A DNA stretch of 64,000 nucleotides from Leuctra nigra (taxonomy: Eukaryota; Arthropoda; Insecta; Plecoptera; Leuctridae). The DNA lies in NCBI GenBank assembly GCA_934045905.1, contig OW203770.1, positions 29,273,259 through 29,337,258 of the forward strand, written 5' to 3'. Positions 1-10,100 of this stretch are shown in pieces. A program made the position numbers and the translations under genes. The notes under the pieces are model-generated. The model did no database searches and was not told the origin of the DNA. It saw nothing but the letters and a program-made list of their open reading frames with translations. How positions within the stretch are numbered: the first letter of the stretch is position 1; each line of letters begins with the position of its first letter.

Positions 1-592
1 ATTTTCTACAATTGAAGATTTTATTTAATTGGCTCGATAGATTTTCAAAAAACCTATATACCTAAGAAAGAATCTTTGATATATTTACTTTCATTAAAAA
101 AATATAAACCAATATCATCAAGTGCTAAATAAAAAGTTATAGTAGATTCAATTCAACTTTATTTGCGAATAAAGTCAAAACACTTTTGGCAACATGGGAG
201 TGCTCAAGGTAGTTAGAAGGCACTAAATGCCTACTAAAGATACCTTGACTTTTCATGAAAGTAAACTCTAGGTGTAAGCTCAGCAAACTCAGCCATCATG
301 ATTCCGCACAATTTCAAATTTCCAAAGTACGATGTTGCCATATTGTACAGTATTGTTAAAATTATAGAAATATCTTCAATATCCAATTCAAAACTAACTT
401 CTTTATGGCATTAAAACTGCTCTAAATAATAAGATAACGTATAAATACCATTTAAATGTTGTCTATTTCAACTACCCAGTATATTATAAAAGTAAATTAT
501 GTGCTAAAAGAATTTATAAACGTGATTTTTTTACACTTAATAAATTAGTGAAAGCTCTCCAATACTTCAGAAAATCGATCGATCCAGCCACC
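1..592. mobile_element. TTAA-flanked MITE, copy 1, cut by window start
   Basis: The stretch is an inverted copy of 45607-46363, where the whole element is visible. Its right end reads CCAGCCACC followed by TTAA (593-596), as in the other copy. The left end lies outside the window. No coding capacity is seen. The TTAA target suggests mobilisation by a piggyBac-like or other TTAA-specific transposase; that is inference. Confidence 0.75.
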
Positions 593-938
593 TTAATGCA
601 CAGTTTTTACCTTGAGCTCGGAAATTGCGTTACGATAGACCTCTATTCGAGAAAATAAGGAACACAACTGGGCATTTCCATGTAACTAGGGACATTCACA
701 ATAAAATTTTGAAATTTTTATTTATATAGTTAGTTTTGTTAGTAAACCATATTGAAAAACTATGTTATATTAGTGGAATCTATTATAATATATCTAGTTA
801 AACTTCAAATTAAATTGACAATTTTTAGAAAAAATTAGAAGGTAGTGTAAAATCAGTTCAAATTTGTGTAACCTGAGTGACCAAATAGGTTATGTGGGTA
901 CGATATATGCTTACAAATATTTCAACTTTTATTTTAGC

Positions 939-2984
939 ATGGCCCCTTTAACATCTGCAGAAAAGATGAGACGGTTTCGTCAGAAGTTAAAGGATAGCAA
1001 TGAGTATGAAGCATACATGGTGAAGCACAAACTTCATGAAAAGATGAGCCAGGAACGAAAGAAAGATTCAGCGTCAAAACTACCAAAGAAACTTCAGATG
1101 CAGCTGCTTAAAGATCAACGAAATAAAGTTAAGAAGAAGGTAGCAAATTGGAGACAGAAGAAACTGGTTCCTCAAGTCGACCCAAGTCAGTCTCCGGCCT
1201 ATAAATCGTCCGCTACATTGGGCAAAGCAAGAGCCCGTGTGAATCGAGCGTTGCCGCTATCGCCACGTAAGAAGCGGTGTGTCCTCAAACTTGTATTTGA
1301 GAGTGAATTTGGGCAACTTGTTCAAAGTTCGACAAAGCAACGCACATCTGCAGTTACACCTGAAACTGTTGAGGCGGTCCTTAAATTCTATAATCAAGAT
1401 GACATAAGCCGCCAAGCTCCTGGACGAAAGGACGTTGTCATTGTACGAAACTCCGATGGATCGAAAGTGAGAATGCAAGCACGGCATCTAACAGCATCAC
1501 TGTTAGAGACACATGCTCTGTTCAAAAAAGATTTTCCTGACATGAAAATAGGTAAGAGCAAGTTTATTGATTTGAGACCTGGACACGTACTAACTAGCAA
1601 CAAACTTCCTCATAATGTGTGTTTGTGCAAGCGACACGAGGACTTTATCATTGCTGTGAATTCCTTTCACGATAGCCAGTCCGCCTTCCCGTTATATAAT
1701 GAATCATTTGTGACGAGCTTCTTATGCGCTGAAGAGACGGAGAGCTGTTGGCTCTCAACTTGTGAGACATGTAAAGGGCAACTTGCAGCTGCGCTTGAAG
1801 TCGGTGCACAAGCCGATGCTCCTGCCAATTGGTTTGTTTGGGAAACTGGGCCGAACGGGCGATTGGAGAAGGTTGCCAAGCAGGGATCCTTGAAGGATCT
1901 AGCTACTTATATTGTTAAATTGTATCCCGATTTCCTGTCTCACGTTCATACCAAACGTGAGCAGGCAAAGACTTACAACACTGAACGAGACATTGCAGCC
2001 ATTCCCAATTCCAATTCATGCCTTTTACAAATAGATTTTTCAGAGAATTTCACCTGCATTTCGCAGGATGAAATCCAAAGTGCTCATTGGCAACAAAATC
2101 AAGTTAGCCTATTCACTGCTGCTCTATGGTATTCCGGATCTTTAAAACCCATAGTCATTGCTTCAGATAACTTAGTTCACTCCAAGGACACAGTTATTCC
2201 TTACATTGCCCGACTTTTGGAGGAGTTACCCGAGAGCGTTCGGGAGATCAGCATTTGGTCTGATGGTCCCAGCTCCCAATTCAAAAATAAATATATTGCA
2301 GCGGCTCTTAAGTTGCTTCAAGATAAGTATTCAGTCATTATTAAGTGGAACTTTTTTGCATCGGCACACGGTAAAGGACCAGTCGATGGAATTGGTGGAT
2401 CGGTCAAACGTTTTGTTTGGAGGCGTGTTCAAGCACGAAGACATGTCGTGTATAACGCAATGCAGTTTGTTCGTGCAGCAGAAGATTCAAATGTGAAGGT
2501 GTTTGAAATGACCTCTGAAGAGATGAACAATAGAAACATCATCCTTCAAGTCCAAGAAACATTTGATACTTGTTCTAATGTAGTGGGGATTTCCAAGTGC
2601 CACTTCATGAAGAACAGCAATGGACTTGTGACCCTTCCGCTTAGTAAATACTATACTGAAGGCATTGTCGGTGAAGAAGACCAGTTAACCATCGAAAACC
2701 TTCCTGACAAACCATCGAGCTTGCCAGAGCTGGATGTTGCTAGGGAAGTGTTTGTTGATGAATGGTACAAGGTTGAGTACGAGGGTCAGCTGTATCCAGG
2801 TATCGTTACTGATGTTTCTAGTCAAGGTGACTATAAAGTAAAAGTGATGACTAGGATTGGTCGGCTTTGGAAGTGGCCAGATTGTGTTGATGAGATTTTC
2901 TACAAGAGAGAACATCTGATACAGAAGATTGCTGCTCCGTGCATCATGAATCAGAGAGAACATTATTCCTTTGAAGACATGTAA
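939..2984 (+). CDS. DDE/D-type transposase of the 670-3780 element
   Basis: A 681-aa protein predicted to cut and join the ends of the surrounding element. The frame is open from 864, but the ATG at 939 is preferred: it starts the basic segment MAPLTSAEKMRRFRQKL, and the upstream codons overlap a subterminal repeat. The first 110 residues are Lys/Arg-rich and coiled-coil-like, as in DNA-binding heads of such enzymes. Candidate catalytic acids are D366 in LQIDFSENF, D442 in IWSDGPSSQFKN and D483 in HGKGPVDGIGG, spaced like an RNase-H-fold core. Cys pairs CLCKRH and CETCKGQ (about residues 225-300) could bind zinc. The last 60 residues look like a small beta-rich module. There is no internal stop or frameshift. 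Proteins of this type are, as far as I recall, widespread and usually unnamed in arthropod genomes; the family name is uncertain. Confidence 0.85.
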   Translation: MAPLTSAEKMRRFRQKLKDSNEYEAYMVKHKLHEKMSQERKKDSASKLPKKLQMQLLKDQRNKVKKKVANWRQKKLVPQVDPSQSPAYKSSATLGKARARVNRALPLSPRKKRCVLKLVFESEFGQLVQSSTKQRTSAVTPETVEAVLKFYNQDDISRQAPGRKDVVIVRNSDGSKVRMQARHLTASLLETHALFKKDFPDMKIGKSKFIDLRPGHVLTSNKLPHNVCLCKRHEDFIIAVNSFHDSQSAFPLYNESFVTSFLCAEETESCWLSTCETCKGQLAAALEVGAQADAPANWFVWETGPNGRLEKVAKQGSLKDLATYIVKLYPDFLSHVHTKREQAKTYNTERDIAAIPNSNSCLLQIDFSENFTCISQDEIQSAHWQQNQVSLFTAALWYSGSLKPIVIASDNLVHSKDTVIPYIARLLEELPESVREISIWSDGPSSQFKNKYIAAALKLLQDKYSVIIKWNFFASAHGKGPVDGIGGSVKRFVWRRVQARRHVVYNAMQFVRAAEDSNVKVFEMTSEEMNNRNIILQVQETFDTCSNVVGISKCHFMKNSNGLVTLPLSKYYTEGIVGEEDQLTIENLPDKPSSLPELDVAREVFVDEWYKVEYEGQLYPGIVTDVSSQGDYKVKVMTRIGRLWKWPDCVDEIFYKREHLIQKIAAPCIMNQREHYSFEDM

Positions 2985-3367
2985 TCTTGAAGCTGTTTTT
3001 CTTCGCTAATCTATGTAGATTATAATAGTAATTACCTACCAGACATGTTTTGTTTTCATCTTTATGCCCAATCTTTATGCCCAATCTTTATCTAGATTTT
3101 TGCCTGTTGAATCTGCAAAATGATTTATTTCAAGTTCTGTTGCCAACCTTTAATTTTATATTCGGCAACCTATTAATTAATTACCTACACTTGATAATGT
3201 ATGCACATCATTATAATGAGTTATTATTTAAGATTACTACTTGCCAAGAAATTATTTTGAATAAATATAATATGAAAAAACATGTTATGCATTTATTTTT
3301 TACAGGTCCAGTGTTCATAGTGAATGAAAAAAATAATAGGCCCAAAATGCATGATAAATGGGTACAT

Positions 3368-3768
3368 GTAACCTGAGTGACCAGAAAATGTAACCTGAGT
3401 GACTTTTTTTTTTATTTTTTTTAAAGCAACCAATTTTTTTTTTTTAACAGTCAGACAAAATATCAAATCTATTTAGGTATATGTAGCTATAGAAAATTTG
3501 GTAATCAAATAGTGGGACCCTGAGAGCAAAAATATTGGTCTATGTAATATTTCAAAAAAGCAATGCCCGTTTCGAGTAACCTGAGTGACCGCTGTAGGAT
3601 AATTAATATTTAAAAAATTAGGAATGCCAAAGCAATTTTAAAGGTTCTATAAATACAAGCTAGCTCAGTAGATAATGTTTTGAATTTTTGGTGAACTTTG
3701 AAATATTTTTGTATGAGTTATCAAAGAAATAAGTTTCAAAATAAGGACCGAATGTAACCTGAGTGACC
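3368..3768 (+). repeat. Subterminal repeats GTAACCTGAGTGACC
   Basis: Copies lie at 3368-3382, 3389-3403 (last base changed), 3576-3590 and 3754-3768. A further copy is at 868-882, and a degenerate one starts near 682. All are in the same orientation, and the last touches the right terminal repeat. They are probably binding sites for the element's transposase. Confidence 0.75.
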
Positions 3769-3784
3769 ATGGAAATGCCCAACT

Positions 3785-5685
3785 GACCTCTGGTGGATTT
3801 TGTGGTACTAGGTAAATGGCGGCTATCAAGGGCGCATCTGCATAAATATAAATACAAATAGTTGATATAGTTGTTTGTTATGGCCAAAAAAGTAAATTTA
3901 TAGCTAAATATCAAATTCATTTGTTTTTTGTTTTTTCACTGCTTTATGGAAACACGAAATGTAAAAACAAACAAATTAATATGTGGACCTAATAGTAGCC
4001 ATTTTGCCAGAAGTGGCTCCATCACGTATCACTTATTTGTGGGAATAGAAATCGTCATTTTAGCCCAATTTCAATCAAACCCGGACTTTTCCTGTAGTTA
4101 ATTTCGAGCCAAATAAAGTGCACACAATTTCATTCGAATCCGTTGAGTATTTCGAGAGATATTACATGGAATGCACAATATCATGGAAAAACATACTTTT
4201 TTCGAAACTTTGAAACTTCAGGAAGCTGTGAATCCATTGGCAGTGAAGAAAATACAATTTAACTCTGTGGACCTTGACTTAAATAGAACCACTTGAAAAT
4301 CAACATTTAAATGTAATTAGATGTTATTTTGGGGGCTGAGAATGTTGTATGGGGTGGGGGGAGGGGGGGCGCAATAGAACTTTTCTGACATTGGATATTT
4401 TGCCCGAGTAGCTGCTACCTTCTAACGTCACATCGCATTTTGAAATTGATTTGAGGATATTTAGGAATCAAAATTGATTTGATGTTGATTGTTGTGATTT
4501 CTGCAGAGATGCAGACATTTATATAATCAGGTTGAAGACTTATTATGTGGAGACCTGAATAAAATCGCATTAAATAAATTCTACTACTCAGCCTTGACCA
4601 TGGGCTTTTGTAATAGGTATGTAGAATACTTCATCACAGGACACACTGAAAAGTACACTTTGTGCTTACTCGATCATGACCAAATAGCAGTGAGGAAAGT
4701 AAGGTCACGTGAGAGTAGTCAAACAACGACAGAAATGCTCTTCACTCTGCTTTCATCTAAACTTGACAGTGTTTCTCGTGTTTTCTTAGCAAATATTTTT
4801 CAATTTTGGAAATCTTCGATTGTGCTGTAATTTTTTATGTTGCGTAGGTATTTGTTTCGTATAATTAACTCATTTAGGTATGATTTCAGATTCAGAATTT
4901 GGATTCATTTAGATTCGGTCATACCTTTTTCAGTTGTTGTTTACAGTATTCTAATACGTATATTCATTTGGAAACTGCCACTTTGGGCTAATTCTTCACC
5001 GAACAGATTCATTAATATTTAATTATTGTTTCGATTTTTTTTTATTTAAGATTTAGACATGAGTTGCTATTGTGATCGGTAGTTCCATGAGGGTCAAGTC
5101 AATTATCACGATCAGTCAATTCGTCAGCATAAGAGTTGTGCAAGGGTTGAGCCATCTATTATACCTTGATCAGAAAAGATTGTGATTAGGTCATGTGTTA
5201 CATGGCAGGGCTCTCTAGTAAGAGGAATTGTCGACCACCAATTTTATCAAGTTACAATCTGTGTCTGCTAAACAAGCAAACCTGAAGAGAGATTCCGACA
5301 TTGGAAGTAATCCTATATGGATGGAGTTATCATTCTGAATGATTGAAGACAACCAAAAATCAAAGTAAAATATGCTTAACTGCTAATGTTGTCACACTGA
5401 AGTTTACTTATAGTGTTTACTTAAAATTTGATATCTCCATTCATACATTGGAGATGATCAAAAAAACAAAATTTACAATTTTTTTTACCGGTAAATTATT
5501 AATCGGTAAATTTTACCAGGTGCCATCCCTAGTGAACGCAAGTGTCAGTTTTGGTAAATCAACGCCATTTATATTTGAACTGCAGTTGAGGTCAGCCGCG
5601 GTTGAAACTGTAGTGAGAACGGGGTATTACAATCATTGTCAGAGGAACAACCTAGTAGTACCTACTATAGGTACCTACTAGGTAA
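3785..5685. other. Unassigned AT-rich DNA with one hAT-like end
   Basis: No supported gene. A G-rich tract lies near 4352-4370. At 5500-5535 the complement of a hAT-like terminus (TAGGGATGGCACCTGG) is visible without a partner. Short ORFs here have no recognisable domain. Confidence 0.5.
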
Positions 5686-6051
5686 GGGTGTGACTACGAT
5701 CCCGACAGCCGGGACTTTCAGGTTAAAAAAATAGTCCCGACCGTCGGTTTTACTGGGCAGCCTAAGGAATAAAACTCTCTATGGGTAGACAAATTCGAAC
5801 TGGGCAACTTAAAAAAATAACTCTATGGTTAGGCAGAATTAAAACTTGTGAAAATTACAAATAAAAAAAAATGTGCTCCCGGCCGGATTCGAACCGACGA
5901 CCTCTTGCACCGTGGTCCAGTACGCTATCCATAGCGCCATCTGGACGGTCATACTGAATGCCGTTCTTAACCAGTATATAAATAAACAAGGCCAGTCGGG
6001 ACTATTTTTTTTAACCTGAAAATCCCGGCTGTCGGGATTTTAGTCACTACC
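5686..6051. mobile_element. MITE with long terminal inverted repeats and 9-bp TSD, carrying a tRNA-like sequence
   Basis: Arms of about 58 bp face each other: one starts GGGTGTGACTA at 5686, the other, read on the minus strand, GGTAGTGACTA from 6051. Both continue with TCCCGACAGCCGGGA and TTTCAGGTTAAAAAAATAG. The 9-bp duplication ACTAGGTAA flanks it (5677-5685, 6052-6060). Long arms with a 9-bp duplication are typical of Mutator-like elements. The interior holds a tRNA-like sequence on the minus strand. Confidence 0.8.
5875..5946 (-). pseudogene. tRNA-Arg(ACG)-like sequence, degenerate
   Basis: Read on the minus strand it has an A-box-like TGGCGCTATGG, a good T arm with loop in GGTTCGAATCC, and ACG in the anticodon position. 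Base 33 is C rather than U, the anticodon stem has mismatches and the acceptor stem does not pair well. It is therefore a decayed tRNA or a polymerase III promoter relic inside a MITE, not a working tRNA. Confidence 0.55.
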
Positions 6052-6060
6052 ACTAGGTAA

Positions 6061-7027
6061 ACCTACATTGAATTGAACAAATTGTATTGTAAGGTTAAAG
6101 TAGTAAAGTAACAGCACAATGTATGCTACCTTCATCGCTTTAAAGTAGGATATGAATTAACCATGTAAAGTTGACAGCTTTTAAAACATAAAGTCATTAT
6201 TAGAGCAGTAACAATCTAACCTAAGAACTGTAAAATTCTGGGGAAGTGAGCACCAACGTAATTCTTCAACAGAATTGTAATAGTATAAACAAAGTTACTT
6301 ACAGCCAGCTCTAAGAAGCTCAACACGTTAATAGTAATAAGTTCTAAACCTCATACAATTGTTAAAACATTGAAAATGCGAAATTGATGAAGAAGAAACT
6401 CACGCCGAAATCAACAAGCAAAGTTGAACTGTACGAAGTGATGTTAGTTACCAAAGTTGGTTACTAGGACTCGGTCACTTCACAGGAGCATCACACCGTA
6501 TTCACAGGAGGAACACACTATGTACTCTTTGGAAATGTGGAACAAATGTTAAAAAATTGTATTAAAATTTAATTTATTCGTTTTCTATTGAAATCTAAAG
6601 AGTAAAACTCCAAACCTAATATAAAGTATTAATTGACATGAGTAAATACCTACACTGTCAGTTGCAGACTAATTGGTTTTTTAAATTTTAACCAATGTAA
6701 ATCATGCAAACAGCATTCAATAAACATGAAAGAACGGTACATTGTTGTACCTATCTGTACTTAATTATTGGAAAATTACTGCCAAAAATACTGTATGCAA
6801 AATAATACTTTTCCATAAAGAGGAAATAAATGTTAAACAATTCTTCAATGTATTTATTATAAAAAAATAATAAGATGTCATACCTCTATATTCATTCACA
6901 CAACCATTTAATGTCAACAAACAATGTTCTTCACATTTAAAAAAATCATAATTTAAATCAAATTGAAATGCATTAACATAAGATTAAGATATTTAAAAAT
7001 ATATAAAAATCACATGCCTATGCATCT
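6061..7027. other. Unassigned AT-rich DNA, 3' flank of the spliced gene
   Basis: No gene or repeat recognised. On the minus strand an AATAAA (6858-6853) lies about 170 bases past the stop codon at 7028-7030 and could be the polyadenylation signal of the gene ending there. Confidence 0.4.
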
Positions 7028-7146
7028 TCACCTGGGCTCTACTTGTGTTGTATGTAGTACATCATCAAATCTATATGATTCTTGTTCAATAAGCTGATTT
7101 AACTGATATTTCTCAAGCGAATTCGTCAGTTTGCGATGATCTCTTC
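7028..7146 (-). CDS. Exon 5 (last) of the zinc-finger-like gene
   Basis: The acceptor is TTTTTGCAG|GAAGAG. In phase 1 it encodes GRDHRKLTNS and about 30 more residues to a TGA at 7030-7028. Its start resembles that of exon 3. It is reached only if exon 4 is read past its stops or skipped or spliced differently. Confidence 0.45.
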
Positions 7147-10100
7147 CTGCAAAAACATTTAAATATCTTTTAGCTTTATTTTAACTGGACTATAATACAT
7201 GTATAATATTGAGAACATGTTTATATATCAATGTCATGAAAACCCTGCCAGGGTTACAGCAACTCTTTGACAGAAATTATATTCAGGAAACTAAATTCTA
7301 CCTTGAATGTGAAGGGATGTGTGTTGTGAAAAATATCGGACCGAACCGGGGCTTGAACCCGGGACCTCTCACTTGCCGGGCGAGAGCTCTACCAACTGAG
7401 CTACCCGGTCGGATGGACGGACATTAGACACAACACACTGATGAGGGTTAGAGATCTCCGAGGAGAATGGAATGAAGGTAGAGAATGCTCACTACGAACT
7501 GTCATACCCCCGGTGACGATGCTGTCACCATGTCTCATTGCACTTGCGTGCGTAACCCTCTTTACTCGACTGAACGAGTTGCTTTTCAGCTCGAATGATG
7601 CGAATGTAGGTTTCTGTGGAAAACTAACACAACACACATCCCTTCATATCGTCCTGACTCCATGGAAGTTTTCCACAGAAACCTACATTCCCTACCTTGA
7701 ATAGTTAGCAGAACAAAGTGATCGTTGAGGGTTTCCAAATACCCTTCAATGTTCCAATTGCAAAAGTCAAACCACGAAATGTTCTTCACAGATTATTACC
7801 TCTTTATAGCCTTGAGCCTGCAGGACTTAAGATCGTTCATCAGTTGTTGATGTGATGTTCCCTTCTTTACGTGACGCGCTGCATCCAAGGCAGTTGGCAG
7901 AGTAACTTGACAGAGTTGGCAGAGAAACTCATTCGTCACGGTGTGCACCAACAGCGGTTCCGCTTCCAACAGGAAATAAGCTCGACTTTCTTTATAGGTT
8001 CGCTCGTGCAGCAGCCACAAGCTTTCTCTGAAATAATCAAATAATAAGAGATTTAGGATTTGCACAAGTAAGCCACTTCTTGCTCGATGGATATAGCTTG
8101 CATTGACAGGCGCGTATGAAGGGGGGGGGGGGGGGGGATGGGGGGATTATCCCCCCCACTCGAACAGGCTGACCCCCCATTAACAATAAAAAATTATGTT
8201 TAGTGTCCAAATATCACTTAATAAATTGTTTAAATTCTAAAAAAAAAAGCCCTTCATGGCAACAATTGTAGGATTTTTTGCTTCAGTTTGTGCGTTTTAA
8301 AGCCCCGAAATCACTTTTAACTGGTTTAAATTCTATTAAACGCCTTGGGGGTTAAGACTGGAAGGCACCCCCCCCCCCCCCCCCCCCATGATGAATAGTT
8401 CCTACGCGCACCCAAATTTTTTTTAAATCCATTTATTAGTTCAAAATTAAATAAACATCTCCTGATAGGTTTAAAAATGAAAATGGTATTTGATAAGTCT
8501 GACCAAACTCATATTTTGCATTGTCATTAGGACCAACATGTTGTCTCTTATTTTACAAAGTTTCATCCCAATCAGTTAATAATGGATGAACTTATTGACA
8601 TTTTTAATAGCTGTCAGAAATGAAGTATTGAAATGAATATTTTCCAGTGCCAATTGAATTGAATCTGATTTGCTTTAGGTACCAGAGTGCTTAGATGCCA
8701 TTTTCAAGTTTTGATGAAAAGCATAACCTAGTACTTTTATGTTGATTGAGTGGATCATATTTCAATTCAATGTGGATGTGTATGTTTTCTGTGCGTAGTG
8801 TACGCATTTCCGGTTCGAGAATTTGCACGTATCCGTGCTCGCTCATCAACGTGGTACACTAAGCGCTTTCCTATTGGGTAACATGCAAACTTCTCTCACC
8901 TCTCGATCAATGATTTCTTGTTGGGTTCCGTTGCCTTCTTCCTCTTAAAACGCTGATTCTTCTTGCGTTGTTTCTTTGTAGTCCCGTCATCGACATTCAT
9001 CAAGTTGGCAGCAGTTTCATAGGACAGAACCACCTCAGCCATATTCTCGACATTCCTCTCTCTCTTCATTATAACATCTTTCACATCTTCTATCTTTGTC
9101 TTCACCATTGTGTTTTCAACTGAACTTGCCTGTTCTTCAATGTTCATTCTCAACAATTGAGATTTCCGATGTTTTTTTCCTGCAACAAAAATAACTCATT
9201 GTAAAATTCTTTATGACATTGGGCTACCTACTGACAATTTTAAAGAAACATACCTACTCATACATTCAAGCACTGCAATTTGTAGATAGTAAATATTGAA
9301 GGTGATCACAGCGAACACTAGATACCAGCAAAACCCAACGGCTGGTGTGTTGGATACCTCGGTTCTCGTTAGATCACCGAGGTTAAGCAACATTGAGCGC
9401 GGTCAGCGATTGGATGGGTGACCATTCAACTCTGTCCTGCCAGTTGCTGCCGTTGGGCCAGAGAGACTGGGGTGTTTGGGGGTTAGTGTGACGACCTCCT
9501 TCCACCTGTTATCAGTCTTTCGACGGCGCGGGTTGTGAAGGCTCGTGCTGTAAATGCCACACCATCCTTCTGATGGGACGTTAAGCCGTTGGCCCCCTTA
9601 GTATCTTTCGTCAGGAGTAGGCTACATGCCGGTACCGGGTTCCAAATTACTCCCTTCTCTATTACATTCTCACTTGTGGAGCCTCGGATCCGTTAAGAAT
9701 AGAGATAACAAATAATAATAATAAAAATGTCATGGATTTCCTGGCGTTTTCAGGATCAGATTTGTTCAATTAGCATCATTCATTCATTTATTCATTCATT
9801 TCTTCATATCAGTCAGGATGAACGGCCACGGAATCAAACCCACGACGTCTGGAATGCAACTACAGACTGAAAGTGGAGGTTTTACCTGAATTATGAGCGA
9901 TTAAAACATTCAATCCCCCTCGAAGTTGTCGACGGCACGTTTCGCACCAGTACAAGTTCTCGCTAATCCGCATAAAGTTAGGGTTTCTGAGTTCCTCCAT
10001 GAGAAGTCGGTGTCTTGATTCATGGATGACGTGATGCACTGCATTGTAGTGATGAGTCAGATTGACTTGACAGAGTTGACAGCGGAACTCATTCATGGCA

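Larger units (their letters stand above)
670..3780 (+). mobile_element. Complete autonomous-looking DNA transposon (4-bp TSD, Sola-like?)
   Basis: The ends form a 13-bp perfect terminal inverted repeat, GGGCATTTCCATG at 670 and its complement ending at 3780. Both sides carry the 4-bp duplication AACT (666-669 and 3781-3784). The only long ORF inside is an intact transposase (939-2984). Copies of GTAACCTGAGTGACC occur near the ends, as expected of transposase-binding subterminal repeats. A 4-bp duplication and a DDD/E enzyme fit the Sola group, but superfamily assignment is inference. The intact ORF and perfect terminal repeat suggest a recent insertion. Confidence 0.85.

Noticed and set aside
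7338..7410. Functional tRNA-Ala gene
   Set aside because: Rare GGC anticodon, C33, and location in a mobile element with target duplication.
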